From contig OX463815.1 of assembly GCA_949825045.1 (NCBI GenBank), positions 33,533,356-33,597,355 on the forward strand: DNA of 64,000 nucleotides, in the 5' to 3' direction. Position 1 is the first letter of the stretch, and each line of letters opens with the position of its first letter. This document shows, one piece after another, positions 53,290-62,951 of the stretch. The notes below the pieces were generated by a model, which was not told where the DNA came from, made no database searches, and saw only the letters and a list, made by a program, of their open reading frames with translations. The translations under genes were made by a program, and so were the position numbers. The DNA is from Argyresthia goedartella. Its lineage: Eukaryota > Arthropoda > Insecta > Lepidoptera > Argyresthiidae.

Positions 53290-56264
53290 TGTAAAAGTGA
53301 CACGTAGATTGGGCAAGTCCTATTGTAGTAGTACCAAAAAATGATAATAAAAACAGAGTGTGTGTTGATCACAAGGTCACATTAAATAAAATGTTAGACA
53401 CTAAGCATTATCCGTTACCTGGGCCTGAAGATATTTGTGCTGAGTTATCAGGAATGAAAGTTTTTTGCTTCCTTGACCTAAGAGAGAATATATGACAATT
53501 AACATTCATTTGGGGTTATTTATGCCTACTCGTTTACATTTCTAGTGGGCCATCAGTATTTCAAAGTGTTATGGATCAGATATTACAAGGTGTCATAAAT
53601 GTAAGGGCATATATAGACGACTTAGTTATTACTGGTATAAGTTTGGAAGATTTTCATAAAAATTTAGAAAAGGTGTTAGAAAAATTAAGTTATAATAATA
53701 ATTTATTTACCAAAAAAAGATTACAAACTCGCTAATAATAATAACTAACAAATTGTTGAGCAATTTATATTTAACAGGTGCGGAAAAGTCTTTTAAGTAT
53801 ACTGCCGCCTGCACTAGTTTTTATAAACTGTGTTGCAGCAGGTCAATACAATGTAAAAGCAAATCTAGTAAAATAACATTTTTTCTGTAAAGAAATAAAG
53901 TTTTTGGGACATTTAATATATAGCGAAGGAATAAAACCACTGCCTGTAAAAATTTAAGCCACCAAATTCAGTGTCACAATTATAAGCCCATTTAGGACTT
54001 CTAAATTACTTTGGAAAATTCTTACCAAGATTGTCAGATCATTTGACACTACTTGATGAGTTATTAAAAAAAGATTTTGTTGGATAGTAATTGTTACAAA
54101 GCTTCTGCGTTAAGCAAAAAACTGGTATTGTATCCTGGGTTATTGATCCACTATGATGGTAAAAAAGAGCTGAATGTAATAATAATAATAATAATATAAT
54201 AATAATACCTTGGACACCATTTACACACATTGATCTAGCCCCAAACTAGGACTCCCTGTATCTTGGGTACTAGACAACGATACACATACTTATATAGTTA
54301 AATATTATACTTAGATAGATAAACAACCATGACTAGGGTACGCATCCGAGCATCCGTTCTCATCAAACAAATATTTGCCCCCACCGGGACTCGAACCCGG
54401 AATCCTTGGCTTCGTAGGCAGCGTCACTGCCGACTCGGCCATTCGGGTCGTCATGTAACGACTGACGCAAGTATATATGGCATTGGAGCAGTTTTGAGTC
54501 ATCAAATTGACAGTGAAACCATAAGTATAGCACACAAAGAAATTATTCCTTAGTAGAAAAAGAAGCTTTGGCTATTATATTTGCAGTACAAAAATTTCAT
54601 AAATTTTTATATGGTAGAAAGTTCATATTAGTAACAGACCATCAACCATTAAAGTTTATCTTTGATCCTTTAAAGTATTCCAGTATCTGTATCTGGTTAT
54701 AGATATTAAATTATATATAGAAAAGGTACATTACTGGGAAATGCTGATGCACTGTCTCGTTTACCTGTAACAGTTGATGTGGCCGATTGTATGAATTATA
54801 TTAATTTTGAAAAAAAAAAACAATGGATTATCAAAAGATAGCTAGGTACACACAAACAGAATTAGTTTTGAGCAATAGTGTTGTTAAAGAAGAAAGTTTA
54901 ATAACCCTATTTTTTTTTAAATCAAATACTGGACAGAAATGTGTGATATAAGGAAACAGAGTGATAATAATAATTACAAGTCAGTTAAGAAATAAGACAT
55001 TGAAATTGTTTCATGAGTCTCACCAAGGCATTGTTAAATTTAAAAAATATTTTAAAATTAATGATAGAAAGAAAAGTTTGTATCGAACTGTGGTATATGT
55101 CAACCCAATAGGAATTTCACTAAAAAAATGTGAAACTATCTTTGAAATAGCACATATTGTTTTTTTATGAGAAATTCAGTTTTTTATTTATTGATTGTGG
55201 ACTCAGAATCAAAGTGCAATAATAATAATGCAGGGTACCTCTGCGGCTCAAGTTATTGAGAGGTTATGTAAAATATTTGCCATCACTGGTATACCAACTG
55301 AGTTAGTTAGCAATAATGGCCCACCTTTTTCCTCCATAGAGTTTGTAAACTTTTTAAGAGAAAATGGTTGCATACCCTAAAAAAGTCCTCCATATAATCC
55401 AGAATCAAATGGTGTGGCTGAAAGAACAGTGCAAACAATAAAACATTCATTAAACAGATTACAAGAACAAATATCTGGATTGTGTAAAGAGATTTTGCTA
55501 CAAAATTTCTTATTCATTTACAGGAATAATCCAAATTCCACCGGAATGTCTCCAAGTGAAATGATGTTTAAGTATAAACCAAGAACACGCTTTGAACTAA
55601 TCAAACCATCAAATGTTTTATCGAAAAAGGTAGTCTTGTATAACAAACATAATTCAGTTAATATAGGAAGGTGATAAAGTTTAGTGTAACAAATTGACAG
55701 AAGGAAAAGGGTGGACTAAAGCAGTGGTTGTAAAATGTTTGAGTAAAATCAGATATGTTATTAATGCTAATGGAACGCAAAAACATTATCATGTAGCTAA
55801 TCTAAGGCGTTGTACTAGTGATACTGATTATACGATTAGTAGTAGGATAGGATCCTCAGTAGTGATACTTGAGTGATCAAATAACAGTAATGATAGGGAT
55901 CAGGAATATGATGAACTGAAGGAAGCAACTACTCAAGAATTATTGAGAGAAAATCAGGAGAGACCTGATGAAGGTAAGGGGAATATTCATTCGAGAGTTA
56001 GTAGTAGCGGAAAATGTTAATAGAGACGTGAGGAGGGAGATAGTCTCTAGAAATAAGGAAATCGCAGAACTAGAACTACAAAATGGTTGTGGTTTACGAA
56101 GGTCTAGCAGAACTAGAAAAGCTCCAGAGCGAAAAGACTTACAAATAAATAAAAAAGGGGTAAGATCTGTAGATTTTTATTAATTAATTTATAGGTTTGT
56201 AAGAAAAAGTAAGATATCTAAATTAGAATACTTTTGAATGTAATAACTTTTAGAAGGGGACGAG
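53290..56264 (+). pseudogene. Decayed Ty3-type pol
   Basis: In order: an RT start (WASPIVVVPK, YPLPGPEDI, FCFLDLRE); an RT core (53560-53700) with a YIDDLVITG catalytic box; RNase H (TDASIYGIGAVLSHQ at 54455-54500, TDHQPLKFI near 54640, NADALSRLP near 54740); integrase (FHESHQGI near 55010, SNNGPPFSS near 55310, NPESNGVAERTVQTIKHS near 55400-55450); and a C-terminal GWTKAVVVK...YHVANLRR module (55694-55830). The frame is broken many times and a SINE interrupts RNase H. It is unlike the intact Ty3 element at 21131-30647. Its 5' end is missing. Confidence 0.75.
54180..54452 (-). mobile_element. tRNA-derived SINE inserted in the Ty3 remnant
   Basis: Read on the minus strand, the head (54452-54377) has GAATGGCCGAGTCGGC (A box) and GGGTTCGAGTCCC (a perfect B-box core). 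The body then carries GCAAATATTTG...GATGAGAAC and GTACCCAAGATACAGG, phrases that I associate with a widespread moth SINE. It ends in an AATAATAAT repeat. ATGTAA flanks both ends (54174-54179, 54453-54458). Removing it restores the RNase H reading (..KELNV then TTDAS..), so the boundaries are firm. Confidence 0.8.
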
Positions 56265-56414
56265 TGTTGTGTATCCAAAGCCATTACTATATCATCATGA
56301 CAATAACTGATATACTCCTATGAAGTAGGTTATGCTTTACCTTGTGTTTGATATCAGTGTATTTCGTTTATATTATTAAAATAAATAAGAATAGTTATAA
56401 GTGTTTCAATACAT
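56265..56414 (+). repeat. Possible 3' LTR of the decayed Ty3 element
   Basis: A purine tract AGAAGGGGACGAG (56252-56264) precedes TGTTGTGTATCC, a usual LTR start. A possible end is TTTCAATACA at 56414. No 5' LTR is present in the window for comparison, so both ends are guesses. Confidence 0.35.
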
Positions 56415-58089
56415 ATAACTTGCTAGCTTTTCAGGTGACCCGATTCACGGAACACAGGCATAACCTCATAACTTCAACAATTTTCATAATTATATTAAGC
56501 CTCATCTCTGGCGGACAGGCGTAAATCGGTATAAGCTCTTATTAAATTTTGCATGATTGATTAACCAGGGGTGTTGATTCCGCTAAGGGTCGATGAAAAT
56601 GACGTTACAACGAAGCGATTGTTATATATCATTCAAAGTGGGGGAGCATGGTTTGTCAGCTTTAGTAAACCGTAAGACCCTGGTATCCTATTTAACGCTG
56701 TATGCAATGTCTCACTTAAGTTTCAACCACAGATATCGAGAGATAGGCCCTTGGCGCTAAGCTTGTATCGGAACCAGTGTCGCCGAAAACTAAGAACACG
56801 CATACATTTACACCACTAGTACATCAATACCTCCGCATTTATTGGTCAGTGCAATGTCGTGGACCTATCGTACGAACACACCCACACTACCGCAGGTATA
56901 CTAGCTAGCTGAGCTAGTGTTGGGACAATGCAAGGACAGCGTGCATCATCGATCGATTATAATTTATAGACAGTGGTATAGACAGTCGTATACAATGCCG
57001 GGTTGTATAAATTGACGCATCGGAATTTCCGATCAGTACTTAAAACACCCCATTATCCTTCGTCGGGCGAGGTTTAAAACAAACTTAAAATCTAAACTGC
57101 CTGTTTGGCAATTATTGCACTAACTAACAATAAGCTTACGTATAATAAGTAATAAAATAACAATATTATGACATGAACGTAAGAGTCCGAGCATAATTGC
57201 GGAATGCTAATATCTATCGATTCAAAAATATATTTCTCCTATCACTATCCCCATCACTATACGTCGTTTTTGAATGCGTGTAACAGTTCGCCTCCGTATC
57301 ACGATGCATCTTTGCTTTCGTATTTAGATAAGTGTGAAATATTCATTGCGCGTTATCTTGGCAATACGTAGTGAAATTAAGATACAAAACAAGCATGGAT
57401 ATATAACCTAGCTAGAACAAGATGACATTGTCACTTGAATGATCAATTCGTGACGAATTTTCTGCGAATGATTTATTTTCGTAATAATGTTTATTTCTTG
57501 TGTTTTAAGAAGAAATAATAGCTGGAATGAGACTTACAAGTGATATGTGACACCGCCGTTCTTGGAGTTCACAATCCCGCTTCTATTTTTGCATGTGAGT
57601 TTTGCACAGGTCGGTATTTTCGAAAAACAGCGGAAATGAATTCGTCACTGCGGTCGCCCGGTGACTGCCGAGAATTTTTAATATCAAGACTATCGGGGCT
57701 ACATTTGTTCGCACGTGCAACGCCCCTCAACCTATCTCTCGATATCTGTGGTGTCAACCAACGAGTCATTAGGCCGTGTTGGCTATCTAGAACTACGTGA
57801 CCTACGGGATCTACATGCCGACATGTGATGGAGACCACACCAGTACATTTCTATAGTAAGCATTTAGACGTGGCCTACGACGTAAACAGGAGACCATGAG
57901 GTCGTAGCTGACTCAAACGACACCGCTCCAGTACCTACAGCTAAAGAAAGTTCGTTCGAATATGGGTCTTAGGTTGTGCACTGAAGATATACAGGTACTT
58001 ACCTCACTTACAGCGTGCTGTTTGCTAACTGAAGTCGGCAATTTAAAGTATATATTCAAAGTATATTGAACGAACATTCTTTAGCTAAA
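56415..58089. other. Gene-free stretch with a 22-bp inverted pair
   Basis: No coding sequence recognised; the 86- and 89-residue ORFs at 57540-57838 overlap on opposite strands and have no motif. A perfect 22-bp inverted repeat (56726-56747 and 57731-57752, containing GATATCGAGAGATAGG) encloses about 1 kb and might mark a small non-autonomous element. Confidence 0.5.
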
Positions 58090-58166
58090 CAGAAGCGGTG
58101 TCGCATAAAGCTCATCGCTGACTTATAACAGAAGCGGTGTCGCATAAAGCTCATCGCTGACTTATA
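58090..58166. repeat. Tandem repeat, 39-bp unit, two copies
   Basis: CAGAAGCGGTGTCGCATAAA followed by GCTCATCGCTGACTTATA occurs at 58090 and again at 58129 without visible change. Confidence 0.85.
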
Positions 58167-58260
58167 TGACACCGACCACAAATGTTCATTCAAATATAGG
58201 TTATAGGTTGCGCTCTGTAGGTATACTTTGAGTAGGTAGATAATGACAGTTTAAATTCAC

Positions 58261-58540
58261 TTCACGATCGTTCGGGCCTACGGGCTCGACAGATGGATCG
58301 AAAAACCTATCGACAGATGGATCGAAAAACCTATTGACAGTTCAAATTCATTTCACGATCGTTCGGGCCTACGGGCTCGACAGATGGATCGAAAACCTAT
58401 CGACAGATGGATCGAAAAACCTATTGACAGTTCAAATTCATTTCACGATCGTTCGGGCCTACGGGCTCGACAGATGGATCGAAAACCTATCGACAGATGG
58501 ATCGAAAAACCTATTGACAGTTCAAATTCATTTCACGACG
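58261..58540. repeat. Tandem repeat, about 90-bp unit, three copies
   Basis: TTCACGATCGTTCGGGCCTA starts at 58261, 58352 and 58442, with a partial fourth start at 58532 (periods 91, 90, 90). Within each unit ACAGATGGATCGAAAA occurs twice. ORFs through it are artefacts of the repeat. It lies about 130 bp before the Polinton-side hairpin and could be part of the element's terminal region, though I cannot see its partner. Confidence 0.85.
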
Positions 58541-58671
58541 TAGAGCCTAAGTTCGGGGTCGGATGATTCTTGATCCAGAACCAGGCTGCTACACAATATA
58601 ATGTTATTAATATTCGAAATATTTGTAGTCTTATGCAGATTTCCAAGTGAATCATACCGATTTCAATATGA

Positions 58672-58737
58672 AATTTTTAAAACAAAAAAGTACATTACAC
58701 TTATCTAAGTGTAATGTACTTTTTTGTTTTAAAAATT
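58672..58737. repeat. Perfect 32-bp hairpin, 2-nt loop, at the start of the ATPase frame
   Basis: Arms 58672-58703 and 58706-58737 are exact reverse complements around TC. The second arm overlaps the first codons of the open ATPase frame (58733). It resembles the near-loopless hairpins at 5026-5239 in form but not in sequence. Confidence 0.9.
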
Positions 58738-59395
58738 CAATTTATCTAAATTATGTACTTCTGACTCAACTAAAATACTTCGCCATGGTAACCTGTTACC
58801 AAATTCCATACGATGTCTGATATGCGGGCCGTCAAACTGCGGGAAAACGAATCTGATGGTCGGTCTTCTATTACATGAAAACGGGCTCCACTTCCAGAAT
58901 ATTTACGTTTATTCAAAAACCTTACATCAACCAAAATACGAATTTCTTGAGAAGGTCTTAAGTTTAGTTCCGAGTATATCGTTCTTTAAATTCCATGCTA
59001 ATCAGCAAGTACTCAGCACGGAGGAAGCGCAATCAAACTCAGTAATTATATTTGATGATGTCTCATGTGAAAATCAAAACAACATGCGTGATTATTTCGC
59101 AATGGGCAGACACAAAAATATTGATTGTTTTTATTTAAACCAGACTTATACTAAAATACCCAAACAACTTGTTAGAGACAATGCAAACCTACTTGTACTT
59201 TTTAAACAAGATGACATTAATTTACGACATATATATGATGAACATGTTAACACGGATATGACATGGAACGAATTTCGAGAAATGTGTTCAAAAATATGGA
59301 ACGATTCTTATAGCTACTTGGTCATAAACAAAGATTGTGAAAAAAATAAAGGGTGCTATCGTAAACAGTTTGACACGTTCGTCGTTTTTACCTGA
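58733..59395 (+). CDS. Polinton packaging ATPase (FtsK/HerA superfamily)
   Basis: The frame is open from 58733 to the TGA at 59393-59395, but its first ATG is at 58856. The Walker A motif GPSNCGKT (58826-58849) lies upstream of that ATG, so a start at 58856 would give a protein without its P-loop. Either a non-AUG start or a spliced exon is used, or the start has been lost. Walker B fits SVIIFDDV (from 59039), followed by a conserved RHKNIDCFYLNQTY arginine-finger-like segment. The enzyme would power genome packaging into the capsid. Counted from 58733 the length of about 220 residues is near normal for the family. A 32-bp hairpin overlaps its beginning. Confidence 0.85.
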   Translation, partial: KFNLSKLCTSDSTKILRHGNLLPNSIRCLICGPSNCGKTNLMVGLLLHENGLHFQNIYVYSKTLHQPKYEFLEKVLSLVPSISFFKFHANQQVLSTEEAQSNSVIIFDDVSCENQNNMRDYFAMGRHKNIDCFYLNQTYTKIPKQLVRDNANLLVLFKQDDINLRHIYDEHVNTDMTWNEFREMCSKIWNDSYSYLVINKDCEKNKGCYRKQFDTFVVFT

Positions 59396-59479
59396 GTGAA
59401 AGTATATATAAATGCTGTTTTATTCGATAGCTTAGCACTTAGCTTAGAAGAGGACGAGCATACAAGATATTATTTAGAT

Positions 59480-60454
59480 ATGGAAAATAACTTAAAGGAA
59501 ATCGTAACTGCTGCCGAAGCAGTAAAGAAAAAGTTTAAAAAAATGCGTAACGTTGAATCAGAATATGAAAGAGCTATAGGAAACGTGTTCAAACCAGTTC
59601 TTAGCCCCCTTAATAAAATTACTGATGCTATGAGGCAAACAGAGAGCAAAGAAACAACATGTCCTATCAAAAATGGAGAGACGAAATTTGAAAATGAAAT
59701 CGACGATTCCATTGACCGGAGTGCAGCCGATGACACTTTACGAAATATAAGACGTTCTGATCAATTTATGACACCTACTCATAGCTTAGATCGTGCAGCG
59801 GAAATGGAAGGCGAAGATTCTGACAACGACTTTAATGAAGGACAAGAATCTGATATATCTCAAAATTCGATTGAGTCTGATGCAAACACTCAGAACCAAA
59901 ATTGTTCATCATGGTCGCTTACATCGGAGTATTTAAAGAATACTCCTTTTGGAGTAAGAGTCGAAAGAGGAAAACTTTTGATGGGCTCAGCGAATGTAAA
60001 TATCACCGATAAAACCATTACAATAGGAACATCTGATTACAATAAGACTCGAGGCTTGATGGAATTGCTAACCAAAAAATTACCAGACTTGGCAGATATA
60101 ACAAAGGAAGACTTGGCAAATTACAAGTTAATGCTGTTGGAGACAAATGCACATAGGCGAGATTACGACTCAAATAAACCAGTAAAAAGCAACAAAGGAA
60201 TAAAATACTTAAACATTATTAAACCGCTATTTAATAAACATGACAATAGTGAAAGCAATCAGGTTCAAGGTTCAGGTTTACCTGTACTAAAAAAATGGAA
60301 GAAAAATATAGACTATGTCTACTGGGATGATCCAAATGAGCTAGTGGATAGGTTAAAACTACTTATAGCATCTCGTGACGCTGGAAACACTGGACTTGAT
60401 AATGAAATAATATCCATCATAGAAGAACTCAAAGAAAGTGGTTTGCTTGGTTAG
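59480..60454 (+). CDS. Polinton-associated protein (ends DPNELVDRL...IEELKESG)
   Basis: I take ATG 59480 (MENNLKEI); the frame is open from 59396. About 324 residues. The N-terminal third is a charged coiled coil, the middle is acidic and low complexity, and the C-terminus has GVRVERGKLLMGSANV, a YNKTRGLMELL motif, and WDDPNELVDRLKLLIASRDA. This C-terminal block recurs in uncharacterised Polinton proteins of many animals as I recall. Function unknown; position between ATPase and integrase and its acidic coiled-coil form would suit a virion or scaffold role, but that is inference. Confidence 0.75.
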   Translation: MENNLKEIVTAAEAVKKKFKKMRNVESEYERAIGNVFKPVLSPLNKITDAMRQTESKETTCPIKNGETKFENEIDDSIDRSAADDTLRNIRRSDQFMTPTHSLDRAAEMEGEDSDNDFNEGQESDISQNSIESDANTQNQNCSSWSLTSEYLKNTPFGVRVERGKLLMGSANVNITDKTITIGTSDYNKTRGLMELLTKKLPDLADITKEDLANYKLMLLETNAHRRDYDSNKPVKSNKGIKYLNIIKPLFNKHDNSESNQVQGSGLPVLKKWKKNIDYVYWDDPNELVDRLKLLIASRDAGNTGLDNEIISIIEELKESGLLG

Positions 60455-60535
60455 AATAAATAATCATACTTAAATTATTTTGAGCACTTCATCTTCAACT
60501 CTCTACAAATAACTAGGGTAATCTACCTCAGTACT

Positions 60536-60892
60536 ATGAATATTGATAAATTCGGTCACCATGTTCATAAACGTTTACGTTTATCTGAATTGTTTGATTT
60601 TACTGACAATGCGTTGACCAAAAACGAAGAAGGACTTTTTGATCTTCAGTCGTCACGATTAAAAGGTTTAAAGGCACCACAAGAGTCAGACGACGCCGTA
60701 AACAAGGAGTACGTTGATATGAAGAGTAAAGATTTACGGGAAGATTGTCAATTTCTACTGAACGAAGCAATTAAAGATATACAAGGAGTGCTGAATAACT
60801 TTATAAAGGATGTTTATACGAGGAGTGAATTAGATAATATCATTAAATCGTTGAACAAAGATGAAGCAGCAGGTGGTAAACGAAATACATAA
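60536..60892 (+). CDS. Polinton-associated protein (KFGHHVHKRLR family)
   Basis: 118 residues from ATG 60536. The N-terminus has DKFGHHVHKRLRLSEL; the middle has LKGLKAPQESDDAVNKEYVD, a DAVNKEYVD motif also seen in fibre-like proteins of viruses and phages. The remainder is helical and charged. Such proteins recur in Polintons without a firm function; a fibre or minor virion part is possible. The stop overlaps the integrase start by 32 bases in another frame. Confidence 0.75.
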   Translation: MNIDKFGHHVHKRLRLSELFDFTDNALTKNEEGLFDLQSSRLKGLKAPQESDDAVNKEYVDMKSKDLREDCQFLLNEAIKDIQGVLNNFIKDVYTRSELDNIIKSLNKDEAAGGKRNT

Positions 60893-61790
60893 AAATGCAA
60901 GAAAAAATTTTTCTCGTCGATCAGTGCTTCTCAAAGGAATTGATGATTTGTGGCAGGCAGATTTGATAGATGTTATTTCATTGAAAATTTATAATAAAGG
61001 TTATAAGTTTATTCTTGTCGTTATTGATTGCTTCTCAAAATATGCGTGGGCTGTACCTCTTAAAACTAAATCTAAACAAGAAATGTGTCAAGTCTTCGAA
61101 AGCATCTTGCAGAAAAGTAGAAGACAACCAAATAATCTACAAACAGATATGGGAACTGAATTCTACAACGATGAATTCAAAAGACTAATGAAAACCTACA
61201 AAATAAATCACTATTCTACATATTCAGTTAAAAAAGCATCCATAGTGGAAAGATTAATCAGAACATTAAAAGCACATCTCTATAAGAATTTTTCTTTTAA
61301 AGGTAGTTACAAGTGGCTAGGTAAACCATTAGAAAGTGTAGTTCATTCTTACAATCATACAAAACATCGTGTTACGCAAGAGGAGCCTGCAAAAGTAACA
61401 AAGTTAAATGCAAGCAAAGTATTAGACAATATCAAAAAGTTCCAGAGTAAAACTAATCACGTTAAGAAACCTAAATTTTGTGTTGGCGATAACGTAAGAA
61501 TAAGTAAATACAAAAGCTGTTTTAAAAAAGGCTATACGCCTAATTGGTCGACAGAAATATTTCTTATCAAGAAGGTAAACAACACGATTCCTGTTACTTA
61601 TTTGATTGAAGATAGTCGTCGTCAACCGATTTTAGGAAGTTTTTATGATCAAGAACTCCAGAAGACCAAATATCCTGATGTATATTTAATTGAAAAAGTC
61701 ATAAGAAAAAAAGGGAATAAGTTGTTTGTAAAATGGTTAGGTTTAGATGAAACTCAAAATAGTTGGATCGATAAAAAGGCAATGGTATAA
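60861..61790 (+). CDS. int: Polinton integrase with C-terminal chromodomain
   Basis: 309 residues. The retroviral-type catalytic triad fits D34 (WQADLID), D96 (LQTDMGTEF) and E130 (SIVERLIRTLK). A basic C-terminal domain follows (KPKFCVGDNVRISKYK, the SH3-like module). Residues of about 273-309 (VYLIEKVIRKKGNKLFVKWL, then an aromatic DETQNSWID) match a chromodomain. There is no clear HHCC zinc motif at the short N-terminus. It would insert the element into host DNA with a short target duplication, and the chromodomain may steer it to modified histones. The frame is intact. Confidence 0.95.
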   Translation: MKQQVVNEIHKNARKNFSRRSVLLKGIDDLWQADLIDVISLKIYNKGYKFILVVIDCFSKYAWAVPLKTKSKQEMCQVFESILQKSRRQPNNLQTDMGTEFYNDEFKRLMKTYKINHYSTYSVKKASIVERLIRTLKAHLYKNFSFKGSYKWLGKPLESVVHSYNHTKHRVTQEEPAKVTKLNASKVLDNIKKFQSKTNHVKKPKFCVGDNVRISKYKSCFKKGYTPNWSTEIFLIKKVNNTIPVTYLIEDSRRQPILGSFYDQELQKTKYPDVYLIEKVIRKKGNKLFVKWLGLDETQNSWIDKKAMV

Positions 61791-61816
61791 ACTATAACCT
61801 TAGTCTATTATCAGTA

Positions 61817-62548
61817 ATGCATGGCGGAGGTCTTATTAACAGTTTTATCAATAATTTACCGATCGAGCTACATCTACCTGGCTATAATTATTGTGGTCCT
61901 GGAACAAAGCTGGTGAAGCGTCTAGCACGTGGAGATAAGGGCATCAATCTATTGGACAACGCATGTATGCATCACGACATAGCGTATACGAAATTCTCTG
62001 ATTTAGAAAACCGACATAAAGCTGATTTGGATTTACTGAATATGACAAAACAGAGACTACGATCAAAAGACGCTAAGCGTGGTGAAAAGATAGCTTCTTG
62101 GTTGGTTAATAAAGTCATGAAGACAAAACTTAAAACCGGGTCTGGGGTACGACGTTTTAAAGATATGGTATCTAAAATAAAAGGTCATCTTCAGAAATTA
62201 AAACCAAAAAATAGTAATAGTGCTATTAAAGTTGCTTATGCGGTCGCCAAAAAGTTAATTGATGTAGATACCAAACACAACATAAGGATACCACGAATTA
62301 TTCCTCTCCCTAAAAGCGGAGGATTTCTTCCTTTAATACCTATCTTTGCTGGGTTGTCTGCTTTAGGAAGTCTTGCTGGAGGGGCAGCTGGAATAGCAAA
62401 AAGTGTTAATGATTATAAAGCTGCTCAAGAAAGTTTGCGAGAATCAAAACGTCACAATCAAAAGATGGAATCAATTTCAGTGGGTCGAGGCTTATACATC
62501 AAACCTTACAAAAAAGGTAGTGGCTTGTTTATTAAATCAAAAAACTAA
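61817..62548 (+). CDS. PLA2-like protein of the Polinton, with hydrophobic tail
   Basis: 243 residues from ATG 61817. The calcium-loop motif YCGPG is at 25-29 and the catalytic HD pair is in ACMHHDIAY (H53, D54), the arrangement of viral phospholipase A2-like domains such as that of parvovirus VP1. A basic middle follows. Residues 169-195 are hydrophobic and glycine-rich, a possible membrane segment. The C-terminus repeats a GRGLYIKP / GSGLFIK motif. A role in breaching an endosomal membrane on entry is inferred from the viral homologues. The stop (TAA) overlaps the protease frame. Confidence 0.85.
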   Translation: MHGGGLINSFINNLPIELHLPGYNYCGPGTKLVKRLARGDKGINLLDNACMHHDIAYTKFSDLENRHKADLDLLNMTKQRLRSKDAKRGEKIASWLVNKVMKTKLKTGSGVRRFKDMVSKIKGHLQKLKPKNSNSAIKVAYAVAKKLIDVDTKHNIRIPRIIPLPKSGGFLPLIPIFAGLSALGSLAGGAAGIAKSVNDYKAAQESLRESKRHNQKMESISVGRGLYIKPYKKGSGLFIKSKN

Positions 62549-62922
62549 TAAACAGGCTGCCTAAGCGTGCTCTGACCAATTTAGATATCATCGAATATGC
62601 TAGAGAAATACCATATTTTCGTGGAGTTTACATGAAAGATGCTTTACCACGAAAACCAAGAAGTATAGAATGTGGTATTATAAATTTAGACGATTCGCAC
62701 AATGCCGGAACACACTGGGTAGCCTACATAAAACTGAAAGACTATTATGAATATTTTGACAGCTTTGGAAACTTGAAGCCGCCGGTAGAAGTTGTGAAAT
62801 ATCTCAATACTCCTAATTTGTATTACAATTATACTCGATATCAGACTTATGAAAGTGTGAACTGTGGACATTTATGTTTAAAGTACTTGCAAGATTTTTG
62901 GAATAAACATATAAAGTATTGA
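62548..62922 (+). CDS. Adenain-like cysteine protease of the Polinton
   Basis: The frame is open from 62536, and the family's N-terminal block (PKRALTNLDIIEYA) is encoded from about 62560, yet the first in-frame ATG is 62632, which lies inside the conserved region. At 62548-62550, overlapping the stop of the preceding gene, the codon is ATA. Counting from the ATG at 62632, the catalytic residues fit H28 (GTHWVAY), D43 (YFDSFG), Q71 and C78 (NCGHLCL), as in adenovirus protease. It should mature the capsid proteins. The start is doubtful: either it was lost or a non-AUG codon is used. Confidence 0.85.
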   Translation: MNRLPKRALTNLDIIEYAREIPYFRGVYMKDALPRKPRSIECGIINLDDSHNAGTHWVAYIKLKDYYEYFDSFGNLKPPVEVVKYLNTPNLYYNYTRYQTYESVNCGHLCLKYLQDFWNKHIKY

Positions 62923-62951
62923 TGTTAGCGTTTATTTTCACCATTGTTAAA

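Noticed and set aside
54377..54450. Functional tRNA gene on the minus strand
   Set aside because: The boxes are good, but the sequence continues into a SINE body with target duplications, so it is a SINE head.
57540..57838. Overlapping 86- and 89-residue ORFs on opposite strands
   Set aside because: No motif, no neighbour context; chance open frames in a GC-richer patch.
58334..58566. ORFs with repeated DRWIENLSTDGS peptides
   Set aside because: Produced by the 90-bp tandem repeat, whose length is a multiple of three in two of three steps; no gene context.
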